A DNA stretch of 64,000 nucleotides from an uncultured Psychroserpens sp. (GCF_947492715.1 NZ_CANLNS010000002.1:186001-250000); one strand, 5' to 3'; shown: positions 25,132 to 36,226, counted from the stretch's first letter. A program made the numbers and translations. Notes: generated from the sequence alone by a model not told the origin.

Positions 25132-25992
25132 TTAAAGGGCGTTAATATGATAGGTCACTAAGCCTTCAATAGGTCGTCTTTCAAAGTTACCAACTGTAAA
25201 GCCTAATTCGTTCGCCACTTCTCGTATTTCGGTTTCTGAAAAGAACGCAATAGATCCTGCAAAATGTACAGGAATCGTTTTTAATTCTTCTTTATACTGA
25301 AAAATCATATTCTCACAAAATTGTCTAAATCCCTTTTTTATAAGATTTTTTATATAGACCGAATCTTTATTCAAAAACATAAATTCGGCAAAATTCGCTA
25401 GATAAGCGTTCGGATTTGGTTGTTTATAAAGGTTGTATTTTATATAATCGGCTTCTAAATTGTATTTATGGTCAAATGCTACTTTAATGTCTTCTGGCAT
25501 GTTGTTATAATAGTAATCTTTCACAAGCTCTTTTCCATAATAATTACCTGAAGCATCATCCATAAGCGTATATCCTAGAGATATTACACGTTGATGCAAT
25601 TTATGACCATCAAAATAACTGCAGTTAGAACCTGTGCCCATTATGCAAACAATAGCGGCTTCATTACTGTGATTAAGCGTTGCTCTTACAGCAGCCATAG
25701 TATCCTCTTGAACGTCTACTATTGCATTAGTAAAAACAGATTCTAAAACACCTGTTAAGATTAATTTAGGGTTAGTTGTACCACAACCTGCGCCATAAAA
25801 AAAGACATGTGTAACTTGGTCTTTAAACCGCATTAACTCATCACTCTTTTTTATGATTTTCTTAAGCTTCTTTTCTTTTAGTATTGCAGGATTAAGTCCT
25901 TTAGTTCGAATTTTCTCGTGAAGTTGTTCTCCATTACTATCTACCGCAATCCAGTCGCATTTAGTAGAACCGCTATCAGTGATTAAAATCAT
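25132..25992 (-). CDS. BadF/BadG/BcrA-type ATPase, N-acetylglucosamine kinase-like
   Basis: A 286-residue ASKHA-fold protein. The phosphate-1 motif DSGSTKCDWIAVD, the adenosine-side IVCIMGTGSNCSYFDG and a late Gly-containing FAGSIAFF are typical of the BadF family branch that contains eukaryotic N-acetylglucosamine kinase. The likely reaction is ATP-dependent phosphorylation of an amino sugar. It is the downstream gene after gap (58 bp between), with a possible terminator between them. Confidence 0.8.
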   Translation of the reverse strand: MILITDSGSTKCDWIAVDSNGEQLHEKIRTKGLNPAILKEKKLKKIIKKSDELMRFKDQVTHVFFYGAGCGTTNPKLILTGVLESVFTNAIVDVQEDTMAAVRATLNHSNEAAIVCIMGTGSNCSYFDGHKLHQRVISLGYTLMDDASGNYYGKELVKDYYYNNMPEDIKVAFDHKYNLEADYIKYNLYKQPNPNAYLANFAEFMFLNKDSVYIKNLIKKGFRQFCENMIFQYKEELKTIPVHFAGSIAFFSETEIREVANELGFTVGNFERRPIEGLVTYHINAL

Positions 25993-26009
25993 GATTTATT
26001 TTGAAAAAG

Positions 26010-26040
26010 AAATCCGCAGTGAGATTATCACTACGGATTT
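26010..26040 (-). terminator. Terminator-like hairpin after gap
   Basis: AAATCCG (26010-26016) pairs with CGGATTT (26034-26040), with inner AGTGA/TCACT after one mismatch. On the minus strand it is followed by a T-rich tract (plus-strand AAAAAGA). It may terminate partially, lowering expression of the kinase gene. Confidence 0.6.
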
Positions 26041-26050
26041 AAATGATTAT

Positions 26051-27073
<1,023 letters not shown>

Positions 27074-27105
27074 TTATTATTAATTTTCGTTGAAATTAGT
27101 CGCTA

Positions 27106-28092
27106 TTATGTAGACATAATATCAGACACTCGTAATAATTCCATATTTATTTCAGATTTACCTTTTACGGCTTTATCCAAAGGGGTTAATTCAATTTTAT
27201 CACTTATTAGACCTACCATGTAGTTTGTTTTACCCTCGAGCAAACTTTCTACTGCTTTTACGCCCATTCTACTGGCTAGTACGCGATCAAAACAAGAAGG
27301 TGATCCACCACGTTGCATATGTCCCAAAACGGAGACACGTACTTCATACTCAGACATGTTTTCATCAACATAATCCTTAAGTTCAAATACATTTTTTCCT
27401 ATTTTATCTCCTTCAGCAACAACAACAATACTTGAGGACTTACCCGATTGTTTACTTCGACGTAAAGATTCTAATAATCGATCGAGACCTAAATCTTCTT
27501 CGGGTATTAAAATTTCTTCGGCTCCTGCTCCAACACCAACATTTAATGCTATATGCCCAACATCACGTCCCATCACTTCTACGAAAAACAAGCGATTATG
27601 AGAACTTGCTGTATCTCTAATTTTATCAATAGCATCAACTACTGTATTTAAGGCTGTGTCGTAACCTAAAGTATGTGAAGTACCATATATATCATTGTCA
27701 ATTGTACCTGGAATTCCAATAACAGGAAAATCGAATTCTTTATTAAAAATCATGGCTCCTGTAAATGTACCATCACCACCAATGGTTACTAAAGCATCAA
27801 TATTGGCTTCGGTTAATTTTTCGTAAGCCTGTTGACGTCCCTCAGCTGTTCTAAAGGTTTTAGAGCGTGCCGATTTTAAAACGGTTCCGCCTTTGTTAAT
27901 AATACCCTTCACACTACGAGCATTCATGGCTTTAAAATCGCCTTCAATCATACCTTCATAGCCTCGATAAATGCCAACGCATTCTATCTCGTGAAATGCA
28001 CAAGTTCTAACAACAGATCTAATGGCTGCATTCATTCCTGGAGCATCTCCTCCAGAAGTCATTACACCAACTTTTTTTATCTTTTTTGACAT
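27106..28092 (-). CDS. pfkA: 6-phosphofructokinase
   Basis: A 328-residue ATP-type phosphofructokinase of bacterial length. Motifs: GVMTSGGDAPGMNAAIR (ATP site), GGDGTFTGA, GIPGTIDNDI (catalytic Asp), and MGRDVGHIAL then GHMQRGGSPSCFDR for fructose 6-phosphate. It catalyses the committed glycolytic step and is followed by gap, a common Bacteroidota pair. Confidence 0.97.
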   Translation of the reverse strand: MSKKIKKVGVMTSGGDAPGMNAAIRSVVRTCAFHEIECVGIYRGYEGMIEGDFKAMNARSVKGIINKGGTVLKSARSKTFRTAEGRQQAYEKLTEANIDALVTIGGDGTFTGAMIFNKEFDFPVIGIPGTIDNDIYGTSHTLGYDTALNTVVDAIDKIRDTASSHNRLFFVEVMGRDVGHIALNVGVGAGAEEILIPEEDLGLDRLLESLRRSKQSGKSSSIVVVAEGDKIGKNVFELKDYVDENMSEYEVRVSVLGHMQRGGSPSCFDRVLASRMGVKAVESLLEGKTNYMVGLISDKIELTPLDKAVKGKSEINMELLRVSDIMST

Positions 28093-28229
28093 ATAAATTC
28101 TGTTTCAAAAAGTAAAGCTAGTAAACAAAAACAACAATAAAAATGGAATTGGACTTTATTTAACAGTACTACAAAAACTCAAACGTTTTCGTTAATAAAA
28201 AAAAATAATTTTGTTAAAAAATAGCTGAA

Positions 28230-31200
28230 TTAATTGCCTTTTGTGTCCTTTTTTGATTTGATATTAATAAAGTCTGGTGTTAATTTTTCAAGGTCTTCAT
28301 CCTTCTTTTCATCCTCTTTTTTCTTTTCCTTTTTATTTTTTCCAGAAAATATGATTTCAAGAAGTTCTTTAAATGTATCAAATTCTACATTATAAGTAAT
28401 ACCTGCGCCTTGTGTATATCCAATTTCTTCTCCAAAATTTCTAATGCTGTTTTCTCTGTTGAAAAAGGATGCTTTAAGTGTACCATCTTCATTAAGTAGA
28501 ATATCAATTCTTACATCACCAGCAATTACCGTTTGGTCTACACCACCAATAGGTACACCAACTTTACCGTTAATTAAGATTCTATCACTAATTTTTGTAC
28601 TTAGTGTAAGGTCTAAACGGTCTCCAGTCTGATATTCTGCCGTTTGTTCTCCCGGGTTAATACCAAAAGAAGCTTGAACTTTGTCATTACCAGTAGATAA
28701 AATACTATTTAAAAGATCATTTACTCTATCTGACACTGTACCATAGGCCTGTTGACCTAAGCCAATATCACTTTGAAATGATCCAGTAACTAAAAGAAAT
28801 GTTCCTTGTGTAAAACGACTTTCCTTAGTCTCAAGTCTATAATCGAGCTCAGATTTTATAGTCGAATTTACGTTAGGAAAGTTAAAGGTGAAATCAGATT
28901 CAGGTTGTTCTAATTGTCCAACTAGATTAATTTCTACTTCAATTGGTATTTCTCTATTGATTGGATTATCTAATAATACAGATGGATTCGCATCTGTGGA
29001 ATATATGGCAGTAAGATCAATATTGGCCTTTAATGGATCTCCTTCCCATCGAATACTTCCACCTGGTTCTACCTCTAATTTCTTTTGAACCAATCCACCA
29101 TAAGCAAAATTATAATTACCCTCAACAATTTGGAAATCTCCAAACATTTGAAACTTTCCGTTAGTATTGATATCAAACAATAAATTTCCATTTCCCTTCC
29201 CTTGAATTGTACTCCCTTGGTTTTTATCAATCACAATTTCAATATCTGCATACGGATTAACAAAGAGGTTGAACTCGAGCTCAAGCCCTTTAATTTCCGT
29301 CGTATTTACAACCTCTCCTTTAAGACGTGCTTCTTTTTCTTCAGGTGTAATAAAATGGATATAGGAGTTCTCCCCATAAGTTTCATAGTCATTGAGTGGA
29401 ATTTTAAATACAGTCCCTTCAGCTGTACTTCCGTTAAATTCTATCTTTAACTCATTTGTAGGACCAGTAATATCTGCAACTCCATTAACAAAAGCGGTTC
29501 CATAATACAATTCATCTTCATCATATTCAGTATCAAGGACCAGTAATCTATCGGTTTCTATTTTCAACCCTAATCTCCAATCTGAAAAATTCTGATGTGC
29601 AATAAATCCATTTAAAGTGGCTTTAGAAAAGAATTCTGAATCTGTAATCTCTACATCTTGAAAAATAAAGCGTTGTGACTCTAATTTTACACGAGAATCA
29701 AAATCGAAACTATAATCTATATTAAGGTATGGAATTGTTAATCCGGCATTATCTAAAAGTAAATCGCCATTAAATTGTGGCTCTTTTAAGCTACCTGAGA
29801 CTTTAGCATTCCCAGAAACCAAACCTCTAATATTGGTAATTACGCCTTCTCCGAAAGGATCTAACGGATCTAATAAGAACTCCTCAAAAACGACATCCAA
29901 ATTAATAGCATTGGAGTCCACGTCTATTGTTCCTTTGGCGTCTAACGACTTTAAATTATCATTTATAAGCGTCACATCAACATCATAATTTGTTAACGAC
30001 TGGTTCCCTTTTACTAGTGCTTTCAGTTCACCTAGTTCAAAATCGTTTGCCTTTAATTCACTTATGGTCACGCTCGAATTTGGTAAATATACACCATCCT
30101 TTTGCAATACTTCTAGTTTACCATTTACGAGTCCTTCGAGAGACAAACTATCTATTCTTGGTGTAATTTTAGTGAGATCAACATCTGTAAAATCTAGTTT
30201 TAGATCTTTGTAATTATTACCATTCAGCACGCCTGATAACTCAATACGTTCATCAAAGTGGTTCATGACCATTTGGCTTATATCAAAGTTTTTAAAGTCT
30301 CTTGTAAATACAACCTTATGTTGGTTGTTCTTTTCTTCATTTAATGTCCACGTATTTCCTTTAAAAGTGACATCAGATTTTCTAAATCCGACAACAGATT
30401 TGTTGTTTTCGTCTATAGTATAGAACATATTAAGATCAAAATCATCGGCATTTTTCTTTCCGCCTTTAAATTCTGATTTAATAAATAAAGTATCTCGTTG
30501 CGTTACGTTAATGAGGCTAAATTTTGAGATGTCGTAATATTTTGTACTCAAAGTGTCAATTTCAACATAGGTATTAAATAATGGGTTGCTATTATCAATT
30601 AACACCGATATATCATTTGCAAAGTAGTCGAACAGCTTAATTTGAGGCGATTTAAAAGTTAAATTGAATTGCTTTTCGTCGGTTTCAATTCTTCCTTTTA
30701 CTGTTGTATTAGGCCCCAACTCTATATCGTGGTAAAAGACTTCGACAATTTTATTATAAATTTTAAAATCGAATTCTACGTATTGATCTGTTTCTATTTC
30801 ATTTGGAATATAATTGGTATAAATACTACCTACCGAATTCTCAACTAATTTGCCAATATCTCTAAATTTGAAATTACCACTCATTGTTCCTTGAATGATA
30901 TCTGGTGAGTTTATAGTTAAAACTCGTTTATCTTTTTCAAACTTAGATTCTACCTTAAAATCTTTAAAATAATATTCATCATTTTGATTGATATAAGTAG
31001 TGTTTTTAAAGTTTAGCGTTCCGTAGGCATCATCAACTGAAGCCCCTTTCATTGAGGTCGTTACATTTCCTCTGAAAATAGAAATACTATCTTTTGTAAT
31101 AAAATTAAGGGCTCTTAAATTGGCGTATTCCACATTGGCATTAAAATCGAAAGCCTTAATATCCTTTGATAAATCTGCCAAACCATTAAACTTAAATTTA

Positions 31201-32642
31201 AAGTTTTCATCTTTCGATTCTAACAAGCCATTAAAGATTTGATTTCCTAGTTTACCAGAAACATCAACATCTTTATAATCATAATCATTATATTCTATAT
31301 GAAATACTTTCCCTGTAATTTGTGTGCTCAAATTATCTATTGTAAACCCTTTGCCATCTACATCCAAATCAAATGAGGTGGTATTTACTTTTGGATCATT
31401 TAATAAAGCGCCTAAATTGAATTCATCAAAAACAACATTCCCTTTGTAGCTAGCATTATCAATATCATCAACATGTGTCATATTCATATCTGAAACGATA
31501 AGACCAAGGTCAGTATTAATATTTAGATCGGCATCAATAGTAGAATCTGTTATAAAAGACGTTCCGGTAATCGTAAAGTTTCCAAGTTTTGAAAACACGC
31601 TAGGAATAGACTCACCAAGAATATTTGGCAACAATGCCCTTAAATCAAAATAATTAGATGTTAAATTATCAAAGCGTCCGTTCATCGAAAAATCTCCATC
31701 TTCCTTACTAAACAGGTTTTTAAAGTTTATATCTCCATAAATTCTACTTCTTCCGCTGGCATTAAGTTGAAGGTTTTTGGCATTTAAGTCGTTAAGCGTT
31801 CCTGAAAGATTAACATTTAATCTTGCTTTTTGATTTGCTCCAAACTCATTATAGAACGTATTGAGGTCGTTAAGAAAAACTTCAGAGTCTTTAAATCGGG
31901 CTGTAACTTTAACCTTATCTTCAAAATCTTTAAAATCCTCACGATCATAATCGAAACGAATATTTCCGAGGAGTTTAGAATTTTCAGTTTTAATACTTAA
32001 ATTATCAAAACTCATATGATCTAAAGTATACTCGAAATCTGTAGACATATTTTTTACGTAGGCTCCACGACTATCTTCAAACTGTAATGTATTTATTCTA
32101 GCGTTGACATCACTCCCAGCAATCACAAAGTCTGTAGCGTTTATATTAAGATCTTTAAACTCTAATACCTTTTGAGTGCTTCTATTTTCATCTATAAGTC
32201 TAAAAGTCCCATCATAGATAGATACATCACTTGAGGACAATAAAAACTCGCTCTTCTCTTTTCTAGGATTATCTTCGTCAAATTTTGCAACAAAAATATC
32301 AAGATTAGTATCTGTTGCTCCTTGATACGTTTTGACATTAAAGGTCAAGTCCATAATATCAATATCTCCAAAGTTTAATTTGCCATTGGAAATATTTCTA
32401 TAATTAAGGATAGATGTGTTAAGCTCATCAATAGCAATAAGGGTATCTTTTTTATAATCTTCAATATAAATTTCCTTAAGTTCTACATCTCCGTTAAACT
32501 GAAGTCCTACCTTACCAATATTGATGTTTGTTCCAAAGTCGTCATTAACCCTTTTAGTCACATATTTTCCTAATCGTGTTTGAACAGCAGGAATAGATAA
32601 TACCAACACCAGAATGATGAACAAGAGCAAAATAATTGCCAA
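28230..32642 (-). CDS. TamB-like translocation/assembly module protein
   Basis: A giant ~1470-residue envelope protein. After an N-terminal membrane helix comes a very long, repetitive beta-rich region typical of AsmA/TamB bridge proteins, and the C-terminal TamB domain (QGKGNGNLLFDINTNGKFQ, then LNSILSTG, then LSTKISDRILINGKVGVPIGG) with a charged Lys/Glu tail. TamB-type proteins span the periplasm and move lipids or assist outer-membrane protein insertion. The start is unclear: the only NTG codon after the upstream stop is TTG 32642, yet in-frame sequence upstream (LSKRIKKFLKIVSK) looks like the basic N-terminus usual for this family. Confidence 0.88.
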   Translation of the reverse strand: MAIILLLFIILVLVLSIPAVQTRLGKYVTKRVNDDFGTNINIGKVGLQFNGDVELKEIYIEDYKKDTLIAIDELNTSILNYRNISNGKLNFGDIDIMDLTFNVKTYQGATDTNLDIFVAKFDEDNPRKEKSEFLLSSSDVSIYDGTFRLIDENRSTQKVLEFKDLNINATDFVIAGSDVNARINTLQFEDSRGAYVKNMSTDFEYTLDHMSFDNLSIKTENSKLLGNIRFDYDREDFKDFEDKVKVTARFKDSEVFLNDLNTFYNEFGANQKARLNVNLSGTLNDLNAKNLQLNASGRSRIYGDINFKNLFSKEDGDFSMNGRFDNLTSNYFDLRALLPNILGESIPSVFSKLGNFTITGTSFITDSTIDADLNINTDLGLIVSDMNMTHVDDIDNASYKGNVVFDEFNLGALLNDPKVNTTSFDLDVDGKGFTIDNLSTQITGKVFHIEYNDYDYKDVDVSGKLGNQIFNGLLESKDENFKFKFNGLADLSKDIKAFDFNANVEYANLRALNFITKDSISIFRGNVTTSMKGASVDDAYGTLNFKNTTYINQNDEYYFKDFKVESKFEKDKRVLTINSPDIIQGTMSGNFKFRDIGKLVENSVGSIYTNYIPNEIETDQYVEFDFKIYNKIVEVFYHDIELGPNTTVKGRIETDEKQFNLTFKSPQIKLFDYFANDISVLIDNSNPLFNTYVEIDTLSTKYYDISKFSLINVTQRDTLFIKSEFKGGKKNADDFDLNMFYTIDENNKSVVGFRKSDVTFKGNTWTLNEEKNNQHKVVFTRDFKNFDISQMVMNHFDERIELSGVLNGNNYKDLKLDFTDVDLTKITPRIDSLSLEGLVNGKLEVLQKDGVYLPNSSVTISELKANDFELGELKALVKGNQSLTNYDVDVTLINDNLKSLDAKGTIDVDSNAINLDVVFEEFLLDPLDPFGEGVITNIRGLVSGNAKVSGSLKEPQFNGDLLLDNAGLTIPYLNIDYSFDFDSRVKLESQRFIFQDVEITDSEFFSKATLNGFIAHQNFSDWRLGLKIETDRLLVLDTEYDEDELYYGTAFVNGVADITGPTNELKIEFNGSTAEGTVFKIPLNDYETYGENSYIHFITPEEKEARLKGEVVNTTEIKGLELEFNLFVNPYADIEIVIDKNQGSTIQGKGNGNLLFDINTNGKFQMFGDFQIVEGNYNFAYGGLVQKKLEVEPGGSIRWEGDPLKANIDLTAIYSTDANPSVLLDNPINREIPIEVEINLVGQLEQPESDFTFNFPNVNSTIKSELDYRLETKESRFTQGTFLLVTGSFQSDIGLGQQAYGTVSDRVNDLLNSILSTGNDKVQASFGINPGEQTAEYQTGDRLDLTLSTKISDRILINGKVGVPIGGVDQTVIAGDVRIDILLNEDGTLKASFFNRENSIRNFGEEIGYTQGAGITYNVEFDTFKELLEIIFSGKNKKEKKKEDEKKDEDLEKLTPDFINIKSKKDTKGN

Positions 32643-32702
32643 TATTTTTGATACTATTTTTAGGAATTTCTTGATACGCTTTGAAAGTTATAACTTTGAC
32701 CT

Positions 32703-32710
32703 CAAAATTA
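32703..32710 (-). promoter_or_regulatory. Possible -7 box upstream of the TamB-like gene
   Basis: On the minus strand TAATTTTG matches TAnnTTTG about 60 bp upstream of the assigned start. No good TTTG box at the usual distance, so low confidence. Confidence 0.3.
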
Positions 32711-32736
32711 ACAATTATTGTGCCTAATTTATATTA

Positions 32737-33759
32737 ATGACATCACAAAATATATATATTCTTGCCATAGAGTCATCCTGCGATGATACTGCCGCTGCCG
32801 TAATGCATAACGGTAAAATTTTGAGCAACATTGTTGCCAATCAAAAAATACATGAAGAATATGGCGGTGTTGTGCCAGAATTAGCGTCTCGAGCGCACCA
32901 ACAACATATTGTTCCAGTGGTAGATCAAGCCTTAAAAAAAGCAAGCATCAATAAAGAACAACTAAGCGCAATAGCCTTTACACGAGGTCCTGGTCTAATG
33001 GGATCTTTATTGGTAGGCACTTCATTTGCAAAGTCTTTGGCATATGGTTTAAATATCCCACTTATTGATGTAAATCATATGCAAGCTCATATTCTAGCCC
33101 ATTTTATAGAAGAAGACGCCTTTGACAAACCTCCATTTCCATTTTTAGCAATGACGATATCTGGTGGCCATACTCAAATTGTTAGAGTAGATTCTCATTT
33201 TGATATGGAAGTTATTGGTGAAACCATTGATGATGCCGTTGGAGAGGCCTTTGACAAGAGTGGTAAATTATTAGGATTGGGTTATCCTGCAGGACCAGAA
33301 ATAGATAGAAGAGCAAAATTAGGAAATCCAAAAGCCTTTACTTTTACCAAACCCAGAGTGGACGGACTTAATTTTAGTTTTTCGGGATTAAAAACGGCCA
33401 TTCTCTATTTTGTTCAGAAGCAAGTAAAAGCCAATCCAAATTTTATTGAAGAGCGATTAGATGATATTTGCGCTTCTATTCAATATACAATTATTGGAAT
33501 TTTAATTGATAAACTGAAGTTGGCTAGCAAGCAAACCGGAATTAAACATATTGCCATTGGTGGCGGTGTATCTGCAAACACAGGGATACGTGAAGCTCTA
33601 AAAAATGGAGAGCAAAAATTTGGATGGACCACATATATTCCTAAGTTTGAATACACGACAGATAATGCCGCAATGATTGCTATTGTAGGTCATTTAAAAT
33701 ATTTAGAAGGTGATTATGCCGATCAAAGTATAATGGCGTCTGCCAGATTAAAACTATAA
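32737..33759 (+). CDS. tsaD: tRNA N6-adenosine threonylcarbamoyltransferase
   Basis: A 340-residue TsaD/Kae1/Qri7 protein of normal length. ESSCDDTAAAV begins the ASKHA fold; the metal-binding HMQAH, SGGHTQIV, the KSGKLLGLGYPAGPEID segment and GGGVSAN are all complete. With TsaB and TsaE it installs t6A37 on ANN-decoding tRNAs. Divergent from the TamB-like gene with a 94-bp shared upstream region. Confidence 0.97.
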   Translation: MTSQNIYILAIESSCDDTAAAVMHNGKILSNIVANQKIHEEYGGVVPELASRAHQQHIVPVVDQALKKASINKEQLSAIAFTRGPGLMGSLLVGTSFAKSLAYGLNIPLIDVNHMQAHILAHFIEEDAFDKPPFPFLAMTISGGHTQIVRVDSHFDMEVIGETIDDAVGEAFDKSGKLLGLGYPAGPEIDRRAKLGNPKAFTFTKPRVDGLNFSFSGLKTAILYFVQKQVKANPNFIEERLDDICASIQYTIIGILIDKLKLASKQTGIKHIAIGGGVSANTGIREALKNGEQKFGWTTYIPKFEYTTDNAAMIAIVGHLKYLEGDYADQSIMASARLKL

Positions 33760-33806
33760 GAATGAAGAAAGGTAGATACTTTGTAAGTACATCATTCTAG
33801 TTGAAA

Positions 33807-34253
33807 ATGAAAAAACACTTTCCGCATATATATTTTTGGATAACAGCGCTCATCATTATTTTGATTGGTGAATTTTCACATATCTTTTTGAATACTGCTT
33901 TAGATTTTAATCTGCATGATACTTATTATGTTATAGCTACTAGACATCTTTCTACAACCCTAAGTATCCTTTATGTGTTAGCCGGCTTAATCTATTGGAT
34001 GCTTAAAAAATGGAACATAAAACTGTATGTAGTTTTAACAAAAACCCACACTTATGTGACTATTGGGGTTGTTTTTTTATATCAAACCATTATTAGTTAT
34101 TATACATTCATTAATCCACCAAACATCTTTAGTAATGATAACCAACAATTTTTAATTGCGACGTTGATTTTTTCGGCACTTGTTGTACAATTGTTTTTTA
34201 TTGTAAATATTATTTTTTCAGTAATACGACATTTAAAGATTTCAAAACCTTAG
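33807..34253 (+). CDS. Membrane protein with cytochrome-oxidase-like DTYYV motif
   Basis: A 148-residue protein with four membrane helices. The segment NLHDTYYVIATRH resembles the HDTYYVVAHFH helix junction of haem-copper oxidase subunit I, but the other haem and copper ligands are missing and it is far too short to be an oxidase subunit. Function unknown. I start at ATG 33807; a TTG two codons earlier is also in frame. It is followed 8 bp later by a TfoX-like gene. Confidence 0.6.
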   Translation: MKKHFPHIYFWITALIIILIGEFSHIFLNTALDFNLHDTYYVIATRHLSTTLSILYVLAGLIYWMLKKWNIKLYVVLTKTHTYVTIGVVFLYQTIISYYTFINPPNIFSNDNQQFLIATLIFSALVVQLFFIVNIIFSVIRHLKISKP

Positions 34254-34261
34254 AATTTATT

Positions 34262-34588
34262 ATGGCATTCAATGAACAACTCGCTATGCGAATAAGAGAA
34301 CAACTCAATTTATTTCCAGAAGATTTCACAGAAAAAAAAATGTTTGGAGGTTTATCTTTCTTATACAAAGGAAAAATGACAGTTGGTATTATCAAAGAAG
34401 ATTTGGCGGTAAGAATTATCCAAAGTAAAATGGATATAGAATTAGCAAAAGATAGTGTGAGACCAATGGATTTTACTAAACGACCAATGAAAGAGTTTGT
34501 TTATGTGTCACAGGACGGCTTTAAAACAGAAACCGAACTATTACATTATATTGAACTCGGTCTAGAGCATGCAAAAAGTAAACTATAG
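34262..34588 (+). CDS. TfoX/Sxy N-terminal domain protein
   Basis: A 108-residue single-domain protein. The pattern KKMFGGLSFLYKGKMTVGIIKEDLAVRI is the TfoX N-terminal fold, and the remainder (RPMDFTKRPMKEFVYV) is typical of stand-alone copies annotated as such in Bacteroidota. Full TfoX regulates competence in gammaproteobacteria; in stand-alone form the role is unknown. The next ATG follows immediately after its stop. Confidence 0.85.
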   Translation: MAFNEQLAMRIREQLNLFPEDFTEKKMFGGLSFLYKGKMTVGIIKEDLAVRIIQSKMDIELAKDSVRPMDFTKRPMKEFVYVSQDGFKTETELLHYIELGLEHAKSKL

Positions 34589-35173
34589 ATGGATGATTTT
34601 TACATTGTAGTTTTATCGGTCAACCAGTTTTTGGATGGGCTTTTTTTTGGTTTTTCTTTAATGATGATACTTGCCTTAATTGCATACTTGTTTTTTAAGA
34701 ATGTTTTTATTTTTAATTTTATTCATCATGCTATCAGAGTGGCTAGAATTCTGGCTATTATTTATTTTAGCCTTTATTTATTGTCAACCATATCATACTA
34801 CAGTTCTAGTGATTTTAAATTTTTTAGTGAAAGAGCTAAAGGCCCATATGCTTGGGTATATTGGCTCATGCTTTTACGACCATTATTATTTTGTGGTTTA
34901 ATCCAATTGTTTTGGTTTAAAAAAATAAGATCAAAGATGCGTTATATTGGCTTACTAATATTACCAATTGCAATACTCACATTATTTTCTGGCGCAATGT
35001 TTGAAAAGTTGGTAATTATAAGTGCATCCTTTCATAGAGATGTCATCTCTGAAGGGTCTCAATTTGGCACAGATTTATTTTTTATTCTAGCATTACATAT
35101 CATTGAAACCTGTGTTGTTTTTAGCGCATTAGTTTTTGTGAGTTGGATTATTAGAAAAAAAACTACATCCTAA
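34589..35173 (+). CDS. Hypothetical polytopic membrane protein
   Basis: A 194-residue protein with five predicted membrane helices. It starts at the first base after the stop of the TfoX-like gene, so the two are cotranscribed. No family recognised. A basic loop (WFKKIRSKMR) and C-terminal IIRKK give a cytoplasmic-positive topology. Confidence 0.65.
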   Translation: MDDFYIVVLSVNQFLDGLFFGFSLMMILALIAYLFFKNVFIFNFIHHAIRVARILAIIYFSLYLLSTISYYSSSDFKFFSERAKGPYAWVYWLMLLRPLLFCGLIQLFWFKKIRSKMRYIGLLILPIAILTLFSGAMFEKLVIISASFHRDVISEGSQFGTDLFFILALHIIETCVVFSALVFVSWIIRKKTTS

Positions 35174-35174
35174 A

Positions 35175-35276
35175 TACATTATTCAAACGTTACAGCATGT
35201 AACATCAATCCAAACGCAGGCGTTATAAAATCCATAGGGCATGAACGTTATTTTATAAGTTTTTACAAAATTTTTG
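35175..35276 (-). pseudogene. Eroded second copy of the TruA-family gene
   Basis: 62 bp (35175-35236) match the 3' end of the TruA-family gene (37585-37646) with two differences, still coding for MDFITPAFGLMLHAVTFE plus the same stop. It is joined directly to 34 bp (35243-35276) that match the DNA just upstream of that gene's start (38380-38413) with one difference. So both ends of a truA copy survive with everything between them deleted. Confidence 0.8.
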
Positions 35277-35333
35277 CATGTATTGTTATTGGTTACTAAT
35301 TGAAGTTTTATTTTTAGCCATAATCTATTGCGA

Positions 35334-36131
35334 GTGAACACAAAATATCCATTTGACCCATCAATTAAGCACCATATCATTATTGCACTGGGTCTTGCTC
35401 TTTGGATTTTTGTGTTCTTATATTTTACCGAACCTCTTGATGTTAATGAGTTTGGAGATAAAGAAAAACTCATCTATTTGCCAATATATGGAGGCATTGG
35501 CGCTTTTTTATACAGTTTGGTATTACCATTTCAATACTGGTTATACAAAAAGGAGAAGTTTGTTTGGAAGCGATCAAGTGAAGTGCTTCTCTTAGCCATA
35601 TTTATAACGATTTCAATTGCTATTTTACGGTTTTTCTATCTGCATTTTATAGTAGAATGGCATCCAAATGCATATGATTTTTGGTATCATTTAAAAGCCA
35701 TTATGTTACCAGCCATTTTAACCATACTTCCTATTGTTATTATTGGTCGTTATGCTTTCGGAAAGTATAAGGATAAGAAACTTGAGGAACAAAAAATCGA
35801 AATTAAAGGAGAAGGACATTATGAAAGTCTGCGTCTTCAACTGAACGATTTAATAAGTATCCAATCATCAGATAATTATATTGAAGTCTTTTACTCTAGC
35901 GGAAATGTTCTCAAAAAAACACTCATTAGAAACAAGTTATTTGTGGTCGAAAAATCCTTTCCAGAATTGCTACGAACACACCGCAGTTTTATTGTTAATC
36001 CATTTCATTTCCAATCATGGAAAACAGAAAAGAGCAAACATTATTTAGAGTTATCTTTCCAAATCGAAGTGCCAGTATCTAAAACATACTTAGCGCATGT
36101 GAAAAGTCAATTAAATTTCACCACAGTATAA
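35334..36131 (+). CDS. LytTR-domain transcriptional regulator with membrane sensor part
   Basis: A 265-residue protein. Four membrane helices occupy residues ~15-140. A C-terminal LytTR DNA-binding domain follows (LNDLISIQSSDNYIEVFYS, then RNKLFVVEKSFP, then RTHRSFIVNP). It lacks a receiver domain, so it is probably a membrane-bound one-component regulator. No ATG is available at the front; GTG 35334 is the best start, TTG 35328 the alternative. It precedes an S41 peptidase gene by 95 bp and lies between the two truA copies. Confidence 0.8.
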   Translation: MNTKYPFDPSIKHHIIIALGLALWIFVFLYFTEPLDVNEFGDKEKLIYLPIYGGIGAFLYSLVLPFQYWLYKKEKFVWKRSSEVLLLAIFITISIAILRFFYLHFIVEWHPNAYDFWYHLKAIMLPAILTILPIVIIGRYAFGKYKDKKLEEQKIEIKGEGHYESLRLQLNDLISIQSSDNYIEVFYSSGNVLKKTLIRNKLFVVEKSFPELLRTHRSFIVNPFHFQSWKTEKSKHYLELSFQIEVPVSKTYLAHVKSQLNFTTV

Positions 36132-36226
36132 ATGCATTTCACCACAAACGCCCATTATAATTGAATTAAACATGATATATAAAATAGATTTGTTTCAGAA
36201 AGTTTAATCACATAACATCAATTATC

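Noticed and set aside
35183-35473. Minus-strand frame as a real gene
   Set aside because: It is a chance frame through the truA remnant and the LytTR gene's 5' end.
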